From SHZI01 sp049290495 (GTDB lineage Bacteria; Pseudomonadota; Gammaproteobacteria; Steroidobacterales; GCA-2729495): DNA of 64,000 nt. Shown here piece after piece: positions 1 to 7,992 of the stretch. A program made the translations under genes and the position numbers. Position 1 is the first letter of the stretch, and each line of letters starts with the position of its first letter. The notes beneath the pieces are model-generated. The model searched no databases and was not told the DNA's origin. It saw only the letters and a program-made list of their open reading frames with translations. The stretch is taken from the NCBI GenBank assembly GCA_049290495.1, contig JBATNV010000099.1, forward strand, positions 1-64,000, read 5' to 3'.

Positions 1-7
1 GAAGCAA

Positions 8-844
8 ATGTACCGGCGCAACCGCGACGGCAGCTTCGCGACCCAGCGCGATCGCGAGCGCGTGCTCGACCTGGTGGCGAACCAGCTTCATGAGCTGGGC
101 TACCGGCACATGGCTGCAGCAAGTCTCAAGCCCAAGCACGTCGAGCGCTTGGTCCAACGCTGGCAGGCGGAAGGTTTGGCCGTGGGCACAATCAAGAACC
201 GGATGGCGGAACTGCGCTGGTGGACAGAAAAGATCGGCAAGCAGAACGTCATCGCCCGCGACAACGAGCACTACGGCATCGGCCATCGGCAATACGTCAC
301 CAACGTCAGCAAGGCGCGTCAGCTGACCGGGGGCGAGCTCGCCCGGATCACCGACCCCTACACGGCCATGTCGCTGCGCTTGCAGGCAGCCTTCGGGCTG
401 CGCCGTAGCGAGTCGATCAAGATCCGCCCGGCGTGGGCCGATCGGGACAACCGACTGGTACTCAAGGACACCTGGACCAAGGGTAAGCGAGCGCGCGAAA
501 TTCCAATCCGCAATGCTGAGCAGCGCCAGGTCCTTGATGAAGCCAAGGTACTGGCCGGCAGGGGCAGCCTCATCCCGGCCGAGCGAAGCTACGTCGAGCA
601 GTTGCGTCGCTTCGAGTATCAGTGCACTGCAGCCGGCGCACACCGCATCCACGGCCACCGCCACCAGTACGCACAGACGCGCTACCGCGAACTGACCGGC
701 TGGCCGGCACCGGCGGCTGGTGGACCGCAGGCTAGAGATCTCACACCCTCAGAGCGCAAGGCTGACCGCGAAGCGCGACTCACGATCAGCGCAGAACTGG
801 GGCATGCGCGCGAGCAGATCACGGCGGTGTATCTCGGCAGGTAA
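8..844 (+). CDS. Tyrosine recombinase / integrase (Integrase_1-like)
   Basis: Site-specific DNA recombinase of the tyrosine recombinase superfamily. An N-terminal SAM-like core-binding region spans about residues 1-95 and the catalytic domain about 105-278. Visible catalytic residues are Arg132 in GLRRSE, Lys160, the H-x-x-R box His215-Arg218 (HGHR), His266 in LGHA and the nucleophile Tyr275 near the C terminus. The combination resembles the Phage_int_SAM/Integrase_1 pair found in plasmid and island integrases. The ATG lies only seven bases from the window edge with no visible ribosome site, so the true start may be further left. The neighbours are a ParD/ParE pair and gene-poor DNA, fitting an accessory island end. 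Family assignment is secure; what it mobilises is unknown. Confidence 0.85.
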   Translation: MYRRNRDGSFATQRDRERVLDLVANQLHELGYRHMAAASLKPKHVERLVQRWQAEGLAVGTIKNRMAELRWWTEKIGKQNVIARDNEHYGIGHRQYVTNVSKARQLTGGELARITDPYTAMSLRLQAAFGLRRSESIKIRPAWADRDNRLVLKDTWTKGKRAREIPIRNAEQRQVLDEAKVLAGRGSLIPAERSYVEQLRRFEYQCTAAGAHRIHGHRHQYAQTRYRELTGWPAPAAGGPQARDLTPSERKADREARLTISAELGHAREQITAVYLGR

Positions 845-892
845 GTCTGCCGTATCGCTCGACCGAACGAACCCCGGGGCAGCTGTCAGCAA

Positions 893-911
893 TGCTGACA
901 GTCAAGAAAGT
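893..911. repeat. Palindrome downstream of integrase
   Basis: Perfect inverted repeat: CTGTCAGCA, one central base, then TGCTGACAG. It begins 49 bases after the integrase stop. There is no T-run after it, so a simple intrinsic terminator is unlikely. A protein-binding or recombination site is possible. Confidence 0.4.
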
Positions 912-1062
912 GCCCGGGCAACTGTGCCGCCTGACGTTCGTCCGGCAACAGCTGCTCGGGAAAGATCAATTCACCACCACCCATTGCGACTGGCGGATTC
1001 GCAGCCGAACCGCTGTTCTGTGGTTGTACTGAAACACCTGTACTGTTACTCATTAGAAAAAT

Positions 1063-1128
1063 GGCGCTTTCGGCAGAACTGTGTACGCGGAAAGGGCGAA
1101 TCTGAATTGGCGGTTTCGGCAGAACTTG
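1063..1128 (+). repeat. Pair of short direct repeats around TTTCGGCAGAACT
   Basis: The 13-mer TTTCGGCAGAACT occurs twice, 46 bases apart, each time preceded by a TGGCG-like word. Multiple short repeats of this kind are typical of the ends of some insertion sequences, but no transposase is present, so this is only a possible remnant. Confidence 0.35.
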
Positions 1129-1290
1129 ATTGTGGAAATGCCACATTCTTGTTTCGCCGTTCGGGGACACACTGTTTGCGGCAACGCTGTGCCTGGATTC
1201 ATCCGACACCAGTCGAAGTTTTTCCCCATCGACCGAGCTCCTCGAACCAGCGTGCTGCCGGGCTGGCACAGCCTATCGCGGACTGTCGGC

Positions 1291-1325
1291 AATAAATGTC
1301 AAGTTTTGACATTTATTGATATAAT
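1291..1325 (+). promoter_or_regulatory. Palindromic operator and promoter of parDE
   Basis: AATAAATGTCAA and its exact reverse complement TTGACATTTATT are separated by three bases (1291-1317), directly followed by a perfect TATAAT at 1320-1325. The antitoxin ATG is 33 bases downstream. The position is that of an autoregulatory ParD operator overlapping the promoter. No well-spaced -35 box is obvious. Binding by this ParD is an inference from the family. Confidence 0.6.
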
Positions 1326-1357
1326 TGAATCTGTCTTGATTCGATGGTGAGTACCCC

Positions 1358-1624
1358 ATGGGAATGAACGTGAACCTGTCGCCGAAACTGGAAGAACTTG
1401 TCCGCTCGAAGGTGGCCTCCGGCCTGTACACGTCGGCCAGCGAAGTTGTGCGCGAGGCGCTGCGCTTGATGGACGAGCAGGATCGACTCAGGGAGGCAAA
1501 GCTGGAGCAACTGCAGAGCGATGTCCGCCAGGGGTTGGTCAGCGGGCCGAGCGAAACCTGGGATGCCGAAGCGGTCAAGAGCAAAGCGCGTGCCCGACGC
1601 GCTTCCAAGCCCGCGGCTACTTGA
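1358..1624 (+). CDS. parD: ParD-family antitoxin (ribbon-helix-helix)
   Basis: Antitoxin of a type II toxin-antitoxin pair. The 88-residue product has an N-terminal ribbon-helix-helix segment (strand MNVNLSP, then two helices with the typical SASEVVREALR core at about residues 26-37) that should dimerise, bind the upstream palindrome and repress the operon. The C-terminal half is charged and presumably wraps the ParE toxin. The ATG is preceded by a GTGAGTACC stretch as a weak ribosome site. The stop codon abuts the toxin start, so the pair is co-transcribed and probably translationally coupled. Identification rests on the CC2985/ParD-like pattern and on the adjacent toxin. Confidence 0.88.
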   Translation: MGMNVNLSPKLEELVRSKVASGLYTSASEVVREALRLMDEQDRLREAKLEQLQSDVRQGLVSGPSETWDAEAVKSKARARRASKPAAT

Positions 1625-1924
1625 GTGCCGCAGGTAACACGGCGGCCTCTTGCAGAGACCGACATCCTCGAAATCTGGAACTACATCGCCGACGACAGTG
1701 TTGCCGCTGCAGATCGCTGGGTGGATCGTCTCGACGAGCAGTTCCGGGTGTTGGCGATGCAGCCGGCGATGGGCCGTGCCCGTGACGAACTGGCACGGGA
1801 CGTGCGCAGTCTTCCGTTTGGACGATACGTTATTTTCTACGTGCCGCTCGATGACGGGATTGACGTCGTCCGCGTGCTACACGGTGCTCGAGACATCGAT
1901 GCGGTCTACAATGCGGAACCCTAA
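1625..1924 (+). CDS. parE: ParE-family toxin (RelE/ParE superfamily)
   Basis: Predicted toxin of 99 residues. It shows the ParE/RelE pattern: an N-terminal helical hairpin (ETDILEIWNYIADDS...AADRWVDRLDEQF) followed by a small sheet with the conserved R..P.GRYVIFY core and a C-terminal VVRVLHGARD segment. Family members generally poison DNA gyrase, although some act elsewhere, so the target here is inferred. Translation appears to start at a GTG immediately after the antitoxin TGA, giving tight coupling. The pair lies next to an integrase and is most likely an addiction or island-stabilisation module. Confidence 0.88.
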   Translation: MPQVTRRPLAETDILEIWNYIADDSVAAADRWVDRLDEQFRVLAMQPAMGRARDELARDVRSLPFGRYVIFYVPLDDGIDVVRVLHGARDIDAVYNAEP

Positions 1925-2197
1925 GCACCTGTGAAGTCATACGTGCGGCAACTTTGGTGGCAACGTGTCGCTGCTGCGACCAGCGCCGTCAGGTCGAGCG
2001 ATAGCCACCGCTGGCACTGCGGGCGGAAGCAGTCCAAGCCGTGCTGATACACCAGCAAGACGGCGCCTAACGTCCGACGCTAGAGGCGCGCAGGTGGGGG
2101 TATATCTGGGGGTATCGCGCCAAGCCATAGAGGCTGAAACGCTATAAAAATAGTGCTTTCACGGCTCAATTGGATGCCGACCCGGGGAGCCAATTCT
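1925..2197. other. Non-coding boundary between accessory left end and galU
   Basis: About 270 bases without a credible gene. Its notable content is the tandem GGGGGTAT pair at 2096-2115. A short inverted repeat (AATTGG ... CCAATT near 2167-2193) lies just beyond the galU stop but has no T-run, so it is not a convincing terminator. Confidence 0.4.
2096..2115 (+). repeat. Tandem GGGGGTAT repeat, possible integrase arm-site remnant
   Basis: GGGGGTAT occurs at 2096-2103 and 2108-2115, twelve bases apart. As I recall, similar tandem G-run/TAT words lie just upstream of P4-type integrase genes. No such gene follows here, only galU convergent on the other strand. If the resemblance is real, this marks a lost or decayed element. 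Confidence 0.3.
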
Positions 2198-3055
2198 TCA
2201 GCGCAGCGTCTGCAGGTGCGCCCGCAACCGGTCCTTAAGCGCCGGGTCAGCCAGGGCGTAGTCGATGGTCGCCTGGACGTAGCCCAGCTTGCTGCCGCAA
2301 TCGTAGCGCTGACCCGCGAAAGGCAAGGCATAAACCGCTTCCGTACCGAGCAGGCGCGCAATGCCGTCGGTCAACTGTATTTCCCCGCCCGCTCCACGGC
2401 CGGTCGACCCCAGGACGTCAAAGATCTGTGGCGTCAACAGATAACGGCCAACGACCGCCAATCGTGACGGCGCAACTTCCGGCGCAGGCTTCTCGACGAT
2501 CTGCTGCAGGCGGTTGTTGCCATCGACGGCGACGATGCCGTAATCGCGCGTGCGGCTCGCTGGCACCTCCTGTACGGCGATGACGCTGGAACCATGCGCT
2601 TCATAGTGCGCACGCAACTGGGTAAGACAACCCGTTTCGGCCCGGATCAGATCATCGGGCAGGTGCACGTAAAAGGGCTCATCGCCGACTGCGGGCCTGG
2701 CGCAAAGCACCGCGTGGCCGAGGCCGAGCGGCTCACCCTGTCGTATGTAGACGCATGAGACACCCGCCGGGAGGATTGCCCGCACGACGTCGAGCAGATC
2801 CTGCTTTCCGGCAACGGCCAATGCGCGTTCAAGTTCCGGATCACGGTCAAAGTGATCTTCGATCGCACGCTTGCTGCTGCCGGTGATAAACACCAGGCGG
2901 GTTACGCCCGCCTCCAGCGCCTCTTCAACCGCGTACTGCACCAGCGGCTTGTCGACGATGGGCATCATCTCTTTCGGCATGGCCTTGGTCGCTGGCAAAA
3001 ACCGCGTACCCCGGCCGGCCACCGGAAAAACGGCCGTACGAACTGGTCCTTTCAT
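2198..3055 (-). CDS. galU: UTP--glucose-1-phosphate uridylyltransferase
   Basis: Makes UDP-glucose from UTP and glucose-1-phosphate in the cytoplasm, feeding LPS core, capsule and glycan synthesis. At 285 residues it has normal length. The N-terminal nucleotide-binding signature G-x-G-T-R-F-LPATKAMPKEM is at about residues 14-30, followed by VDKPLVQYAVEEA and the glucose-binding region around EVPASRTRDYGIV and VEKPAP, all typical of GalU. It is the last gene of the minus-strand block; a gap of about 120 bases separates it from the comEA-like gene, so it may have its own promoter. Confidence 0.96.
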   Translation of the reverse strand: MKGPVRTAVFPVAGRGTRFLPATKAMPKEMMPIVDKPLVQYAVEEALEAGVTRLVFITGSSKRAIEDHFDRDPELERALAVAGKQDLLDVVRAILPAGVSCVYIRQGEPLGLGHAVLCARPAVGDEPFYVHLPDDLIRAETGCLTQLRAHYEAHGSSVIAVQEVPASRTRDYGIVAVDGNNRLQQIVEKPAPEVAPSRLAVVGRYLLTPQIFDVLGSTGRGAGGEIQLTDGIARLLGTEAVYALPFAGQRYDCGSKLGYVQATIDYALADPALKDRLRAHLQTLR

Positions 3056-3176
3056 CTGGAGACTCCGGACTTTTTATTGTGGTGGACAGGCGGCAATCAT
3101 AGCCAATACCGCCGCCCACGTCCGGGAACCGGTTCGCGCGGGCGACACCTTCAGTCAGTGCCGCCCGCGGAACAGT

Positions 3177-3458
3177 CTATTGCTGAGCGATCGCCTTGGC
3201 AGCCTGACCCGTGCGGATGTTCTCGCGATTCAACTTAAGCACCTGCGGGCCAATGCCAGAGACCTTCATCACGTCGTCTGGCGAGGCAAAGCGGCCGTTC
3301 TTTTCGCGATACTCGACGATGGCACGGGCGCGACTCTCGCCTACACCGTTCAGTTCACGTGCGATGGTTGCGGCGTCGGCGGTATTGATATCGACCGGCC
3401 CTGCATTAACCAGCGCCGGGAGCAGGCCCAGAAGGCCCAGACAGATAAACTTGCGCAT
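3177..3458 (-). CDS. ComEA-like helix-hairpin-helix protein
   Basis: Small exported DNA-binding-type protein of 93 residues. The start is set at MRKFICLG because AGGAG lies seven bases upstream and a clear signal peptide follows (hydrophobic core, cleavage near VNA-GP at residue 19). The mature part is a pair of helix-hairpin-helix motifs: VDINTADAATIARELNGVG ... ARAIVEYREKNGRF ... DDVMKVSGIGPQVL. This is the ComEA C-terminal domain, which binds double-stranded DNA without sequence preference in competence systems. Gammaproteobacterial versions this short are common and may serve DNA uptake or periplasmic DNA binding. No other competence genes are next to it. Confidence 0.88.
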   Translation of the reverse strand: MRKFICLGLLGLLPALVNAGPVDINTADAATIARELNGVGESRARAIVEYREKNGRFASPDDVMKVSGIGPQVLKLNRENIRTGQAAKAIAQQ

Positions 3459-3576
3459 GACAGACTCCTGAAATGATATTGCCAAGAAACGCTGCCACGA
3501 TGGGCAGCGGCGACATCCTAGGAGATCGGTCGGGCTTTTCTGAGCACAGTTTCCGACGATATGCACCGGAAATGAC

Positions 3577-4755
3577 TTATACCGGTGAACCTTTGAATAA
3601 CAGCCGGTCTGCTGCCCGGACCGTATCCCATGCGCGACACCCGGGGCATTGCCACTGCAGGGACGAGCTGTAGTATCCGCAGTCTGCACACTGGTAATTT
3701 GTACCGGGTCGCGCCAGCTGATGCAGTGCCTTGCGCACCCGTCCGATCGCCTCTCGTCGGGCATCCGGCGTCGCAGACACTGGCATGCCTGCACCAGCCA
3801 GGTCACGCAGAATCGGCTGCTGCTCGATGAACCGGCCGAGGCAGTCGACGGCGGCCGGATGAACGATCTGCGGATCGCGAATGACTGCCAGGGCTATCCC
3901 GCGCAGTCCCTCAGGCGTCCCGGTAACCTCACGGAGCAGTGGCTCAATTCCAGCCCCGGGGACGGTGCGCAACAGGCGCGGCAGGACATCACCGAGCATC
4001 GATGGAAACGCCCTGGCAATTTCAGCATAGGGGGCAGCGGCAGCCGCCGCCTGCCCCTGGTCCGCAGCAAGGTCGCCGCGAATCAGTGTGCCGCGCAATT
4101 TTCCCGGCTCAACCGCCTCGGCCTGCTCCAGGAGTCGATACGCTTCCTGCCAGGCGCTTTTGTTACGGGCCTGCTCGGCCAGTTCGCAGTAGTAATGTGC
4201 CAGCTGGGCAGGCGGTACCGCGTCTGACGTGATCCGCAACAGTTCGCCGCAGAGATCGACAGCCCGATCCCACTCGGCAGTGACTTCACAGATCCGCAGC
4301 AGGCGTTTCAGCGCCGCGATTCGATACTCACCTGCCTCACGGAGCTGCAGGTAAAGATCTTCAGCACGATCGAACAAGCCGGCACTGAAGTAGTCCTCGG
4401 CCAGCGCGAAACGCGCCTTGTCGCGTTGTGCGCGGCTGACCCCTGGACGATCGACAAGGTTCTGGTGCATCCGGATGGCGCGATCGACTTCGCCGCGCCG
4501 ACGGAACAGACCGCCGACAGCGATCTGCGTATCGAGGCCTTCTTCGTTGATATCCCCGCTGCTGGTAAAGACATCGACCGCCTGATCCGGTTCCTCATCC
4601 AGCAAATGACGGAAACCCCTGACGAAGTTGGCGCGGGCAGACTCGCGCAGAGCGTCTTCGTCCTCATCAGGATCGCCGTAGCGGGCAAAGATGTATCCGA
4701 GCGCCGCAGCCAGGAACAACAGTCCGGCAAACAGGAATGTAGATTCAGTCGGCAT
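3577..4755 (-). CDS. lapB: Lipopolysaccharide assembly protein LapB (YciM)
   Basis: Inner-membrane-anchored regulator of LPS synthesis; in Enterobacteria it helps FtsH degrade LpxC. The start is placed at MPTESTFLF, giving 392 residues against about 389 in E. coli; the frame is open further upstream but that would bury it in lapA. The N-terminal membrane helix covers about residues 6-22, followed by a long TPR array. The last 40 residues form the rubredoxin-like metal site (C-x2-C then C-x2-C in YQCADCGYY...QWQCPGC). It overlaps lapA by eleven bases, so the two are one operon. Confidence 0.95.
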   Translation of the reverse strand: MPTESTFLFAGLLFLAAALGYIFARYGDPDEDEDALRESARANFVRGFRHLLDEEPDQAVDVFTSSGDINEEGLDTQIAVGGLFRRRGEVDRAIRMHQNLVDRPGVSRAQRDKARFALAEDYFSAGLFDRAEDLYLQLREAGEYRIAALKRLLRICEVTAEWDRAVDLCGELLRITSDAVPPAQLAHYYCELAEQARNKSAWQEAYRLLEQAEAVEPGKLRGTLIRGDLAADQGQAAAAAAPYAEIARAFPSMLGDVLPRLLRTVPGAGIEPLLREVTGTPEGLRGIALAVIRDPQIVHPAAVDCLGRFIEQQPILRDLAGAGMPVSATPDARREAIGRVRKALHQLARPGTNYQCADCGYYSSSLQWQCPGCRAWDTVRAADRLLFKGSPV

Positions 4756-5041
4756 CCTTGACCGGCAGGCTGCGCAATGCCTGGACTTCCTGTTCGGCAA
4801 GGCGCAGCGATCGCTGCAGGCCGCGCCGCTGACTCAGCAAACGCAGGACTCCAACGCCCGCACAGAAAAGGCCGAAGACCCAGCCAACCGCGAGGGTCGC
4901 CATCAGGGCCACGGATTTTTCGACTTCAATGGCCTGAAAGGCAAAGTCGAGACTGATGCGCCCCGGATTCAGCGCACCGAATACGGCCGCGAGCCCGATA
5001 AAGACCAGCAGTAAAGCCGAGTAGATCAAACTGCGGAGCAT
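4745..5041 (-). CDS. lapA: Lipopolysaccharide assembly protein LapA
   Basis: Small inner-membrane partner of LapB (LapA_dom, formerly DUF1049), 98 residues. Two membrane segments are visible at about residues 5-24 and 43-66, separated by the family's NPGRISLDF strand. A basic and coiled C-terminal tail (LSQRRGLQRSLRLAEQEVQAL) points to the cytoplasm. It sits directly before lapB with overlapping reading frames, as in most gammaproteobacteria, and after ihfB, matching the usual rpsA-ihfB-lapA-lapB order. Confidence 0.93.
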   Translation of the reverse strand: MLRSLIYSALLLVFIGLAAVFGALNPGRISLDFAFQAIEVEKSVALMATLAVGWVFGLFCAGVGVLRLLSQRRGLQRSLRLAEQEVQALRSLPVKDAD

Positions 5042-5119
5042 CGACGGCCTCCAGCAAATCGCAACAGCCGCCCGTCAGAAGGCACCGGCCATGCTGATGG
5101 CAAGATCAGATCCGGCCAA

Positions 5120-5422
5120 TCAATCCTTGATGGGCAGCTGCCGGTTCTCATTGACCCGGTCGCGCAAATCCTTGCCTGGCTTGAAGTGCGGCACATGCTT
5201 GCCGGCCAGCGCAACAGCATCGCCGGTCTTGGGGTTGCGCCCCATGCGCGGCGGGCGGAAATGCAGCGACAGGCTGCCGAAGCCCCTGATCTCGATTCGC
5301 TGGCCGGTGGCCAGCGAATCGCTCATCAGGTCAAGCAGATGCTTGACCGCCAACTCAACATCCTTGGCGGGCAGATGCTTCTGTTTCCGTGCCAGAACTT
5401 CAATCAACTCTGACTTGGTCAT
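5120..5422 (-). CDS. ihfB: Integration host factor subunit beta
   Basis: Beta subunit of the heterodimeric IHF, a nucleoid protein that bends DNA sharply at specific sites. At 100 residues it has the usual length. The DNA-binding arm carries the invariant RNPKTGDAV proline tip at about residues 61-69. The beta-type signatures MTKSELIE, IEIRGFGSL and HVPHFKPGKDLRDRVN distinguish it from HU and from IHF-alpha. It follows rpsA closely, the conserved arrangement in proteobacteria. Confidence 0.97.
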   Translation of the reverse strand: MTKSELIEVLARKQKHLPAKDVELAVKHLLDLMSDSLATGQRIEIRGFGSLSLHFRPPRMGRNPKTGDAVALAGKHVPHFKPGKDLRDRVNENRQLPIKD

Positions 5423-5474
5423 CCCCGCGCCCCTTTACGCATCACCGACTCGCCCCTTGTCCCGTACGGCCGGA

Positions 5475-7157
5475 TCAGGAATCGCCAGAATTGGAGATCT
5501 GCTCTTTCAGCAATTCACCCAGTGTGGTTCCGGTGCCGCTACCGCTCTCGGACCGGTAGCTGTCCATCGCCTGCTGCTCTTCGTGAGCATCCTTCGCCTT
5601 GATGGACAGGGAAACAATCCGGCTCTTGCGGTCCAGACCGGTGAACTTGGCTTCGACTTCATCGCCGACCTTGAGAACCGTGCGCGCATCTTCGACGCGA
5701 TCCCGCGACAGCTCACTGGCACGCAACTGGCCCTTGATCCCGCCTTCGAGATCCACGACTGCACCGCGGGCATCCACTTCGGAAACGATGCCCTTCATGA
5801 TGGTGCCCTTCGGAAAATCGGCCAGGAACCTGGAGAAGGGATCCGTATCCAGCTGCTTGATACCCAGCGAGATGCGCTCGCGCTCCGGATCGATCGCCAG
5901 TACGACGGTATCGACGTCCTCACCCTTCTTGTAATTTCGCACGGCCTCCTCACCCGCGATATCCCAGGAGATATCGGAGAGATGAACGAGGCCATCGATG
6001 CCACCCGGAAGGCCGATAAATATGCCAAAGTCGGTGATTGACTTGATCTTGCCAGAAACCTTGTCGCCCTTGTTGAAGCCAACGGCGAAGTCGGACCACG
6101 GATTGACCTTGCACTGCTTGATGCCGAGGGAAATACGCCGACGCTCTTCATCGATATCCAGCACCATCACTTCGACTTCGTCGCCGATATTTACGACCTT
6201 GGCCGGGCTGACATTCTTGTTGGTCCAGTCCATCTCGGAGACGTGTACCAGACCCTCGACCCCTTCTTCGATCTCGACGAAGCAGCCATAGTCAGCGATG
6301 TTGGTGACCTTGCCGAACAAGCGGGTATTTGGCGGGTAACGACGCGAGATTGCCTTCCACGGATCCGAGCCCAGCTGCTTCATGCCCAGCGAAACGCGGT
6401 TCTTCTCGCGGTCGAAGCGCAGGATCTTGACTTCGATTTCGTCGCCTACAGTGACCACTTCGGAAGGATGCTTGACGCGCTTCCAGGCCATATCGGTGAT
6501 GTGCAGCAGGCCATCGATTCCGCCGAGGTCAACGAACGCGCCGTAATCGGTGAGGTTCTTGACCGCACCCTTGACGATTGAACCTTCCTGCAGGTTGACC
6601 AGCAGCGCCTCGCGCTCGGCGCTGTATTCAGCCTCGACCACAGCCCGCCGAGAAACGACCACGTTGTTGCGACGCCGGTCGAGCTTGATGACCTTGAATT
6701 CGAGTTCCTTGCCCTCGAGATAGGAGGGATCGCGCACCGGCCGTACATCGACCAGCGAGCCGGGCAAAAATGCCCGGACAAATTCGATATCGACGGTAAA
6801 GCCACCCTTTACGCGCCCATTGATGATGCCCTTGACGATCTTGCTGTTCTCGAATGCGTCTTCAAGAGCTTCCCATGTCCGTACGCGCTTGGCGCGCTCA
6901 CGCGACAGCTTGGTTTCGCCGAAACCGTCTTCGAGATAGTCGAGGGCAACTTCAACCTCGTCGCCAACCTTTACTTCGAGTTCGCCGCGCTCATTCTTGA
7001 ACTGGCTGGCGGGAATAACCGCTTCGGATTTGAGGCCGGCGCTGACGACGACGGCTTCGGAGGAAACTTCTACCACCCGACCCTTGAGAATCGTGCCTGG
7101 CTTGATGCGCTGGTTAGCGAGGCTTTGCTCGAACAGTTCGGCGAAATTTTCGGTCAT
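5475..7157 (-). CDS. rpsA: 30S ribosomal protein S1
   Basis: mRNA-binding ribosomal protein needed for initiation on structured or weak-SD messages. The 560 residues contain six S1 (OB-fold) repeats at roughly 21-87, 105-171, 192-260, 277-347, 364-434 and 451-520. Domains three to five show the strong RNA-binding pattern (GAFVDLGGIDGLLHITDMAW, GCFVEIEEGVEGLVHVSEMDW, GIFIGLPGGIDGLVHLSDISW). Length matches the long proteobacterial form. It stands between cmk and ihfB. The leader before its ATG contains a small hairpin that could take part in S1 autoregulation. Confidence 0.98.
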   Translation of the reverse strand: MTENFAELFEQSLANQRIKPGTILKGRVVEVSSEAVVVSAGLKSEAVIPASQFKNERGELEVKVGDEVEVALDYLEDGFGETKLSRERAKRVRTWEALEDAFENSKIVKGIINGRVKGGFTVDIEFVRAFLPGSLVDVRPVRDPSYLEGKELEFKVIKLDRRRNNVVVSRRAVVEAEYSAEREALLVNLQEGSIVKGAVKNLTDYGAFVDLGGIDGLLHITDMAWKRVKHPSEVVTVGDEIEVKILRFDREKNRVSLGMKQLGSDPWKAISRRYPPNTRLFGKVTNIADYGCFVEIEEGVEGLVHVSEMDWTNKNVSPAKVVNIGDEVEVMVLDIDEERRRISLGIKQCKVNPWSDFAVGFNKGDKVSGKIKSITDFGIFIGLPGGIDGLVHLSDISWDIAGEEAVRNYKKGEDVDTVVLAIDPERERISLGIKQLDTDPFSRFLADFPKGTIMKGIVSEVDARGAVVDLEGGIKGQLRASELSRDRVEDARTVLKVGDEVEAKFTGLDRKSRIVSLSIKAKDAHEEQQAMDSYRSESGSGTGTTLGELLKEQISNSGDS

Positions 7158-7168
7158 TTGTTACACAC

Positions 7169-7183
7169 CCGCCTTAAAGGCGG
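7169..7183 (-). promoter_or_regulatory. Hairpin in the rpsA leader
   Basis: In the rpsA transcript sense this reads CCGCC-TTTAA-GGCGG, ending twelve bases before the ATG. S1 represses its own translation through a structured leader in E. coli. Whether this hairpin plays that part is inference. Confidence 0.35.
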
Positions 7184-7281
7184 ACCCATGGTTTATAAAA
7201 ACGCACACTCATAACTCATGTTGAGTGACGGTTACATTGAAATACCAGCCTACATCACGTCGACCGGACCCTTTTAGGCAC

Positions 7282-7992
7282 TCAACCCCGTTGCAGTGAA
7301 GCTCCGGGGAAACATTCGCTGACCCAACGCGACATCAGGGCCACCACCTCGGGTATGGACATACCGGTGGTATCCAGAATTCGCGCATCCTGACCGGGAC
7401 TCAAGGGTGCGACAGAACGCTCCGAATCACGCCGGTCGCGGTCTGCCATGTCCCCCGAAAGGGCCGCAAGGCTAACATCAATACCCTTGTCCTTCAACTG
7501 CTTATGGCGCCGGCGAGCCCGTTCCTCAACGCTCGCTGTCAGGAACACCTTGAGTCCGGCATCGGGAAAAATCACCGTACCCATATCGCGGCCGTCGGCC
7601 ACCAGGCCAGGCTGCTGACGGAAATCCCGTTGCCGCTGGACGAGGGCCACCCGCACCGCTGGCAGCACGGCAACCACGGAAGCACCCTGCCCACAGGCCT
7701 CGGTACGAATCGCCTGCGTGACATCGCAGCCGCGCAGCCAGATCCGCCCCTCGCTGCCTGACGTATCGAAGCGCACATCCAGCCTGTTGGCGATCTGCGC
7801 AATTTCCGCTTCGGCGTCGAGAGACACGGCGCTATCAATGGCCTCCAGCGCGACGAGTCGGTACAGGGCACCACTGTCCAGCAGATGCCATCCGAGCCGC
7901 TCTGCCAGCAAGCGGCTGATCGTGCCTTTGCCGGCCCCGCCCGGACCATCGATGGTTGTTACGGGAACCAGGCTGGCTTTCGCGTCAGCCAC
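7282..7992 (-). CDS. cmk: Cytidylate kinase
   Basis: Phosphorylates CMP and dCMP with ATP in pyrimidine nucleotide salvage. The open frame extends far upstream inside aroA, but the likely start is the GTG at 7992 (mature N terminus M-ADAKASLVPVTT), which overlaps the aroA stop and has GAGG about nine bases before it. This gives 236 residues against 227 in E. coli. The P-loop GPGGAGKGT is at residues 16-24, the CMP-binding DSGALYRLVAL and the DGRDMGTVIFP motif follow, and the lid region carries RARRRHKQL. Operon position aroA-cmk-rpsA is classical. Confidence 0.95.
   Translation of the reverse strand: MADAKASLVPVTTIDGPGGAGKGTISRLLAERLGWHLLDSGALYRLVALEAIDSAVSLDAEAEIAQIANRLDVRFDTSGSEGRIWLRGCDVTQAIRTEACGQGASVVAVLPAVRVALVQRQRDFRQQPGLVADGRDMGTVIFPDAGLKVFLTASVEERARRRHKQLKDKGIDVSLAALSGDMADRDRRDSERSVAPLSPGQDARILDTTGMSIPEVVALMSRWVSECFPGASLQRG

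Larger units (their letters stand above)
845..1357. other. Gene-poor region between integrase and parDE
   Basis: About 510 bases with no convincing gene; the short open frames lack recognisable domains and overlap each other. It holds a 19-base palindrome just after the integrase (893-911), two near-identical copies of a 20-base sequence (1063-1083 and 1109-1128) and the palindromic control region of the toxin-antitoxin operon (1291-1325). The composition is uneven, in keeping with remnants of mobile DNA. Confidence 0.5.

Noticed and set aside
2153..2467. Plus-strand frame overlapping the galU 3' end
   Set aside because: Antisense to conserved galU sequence and without recognisable features.
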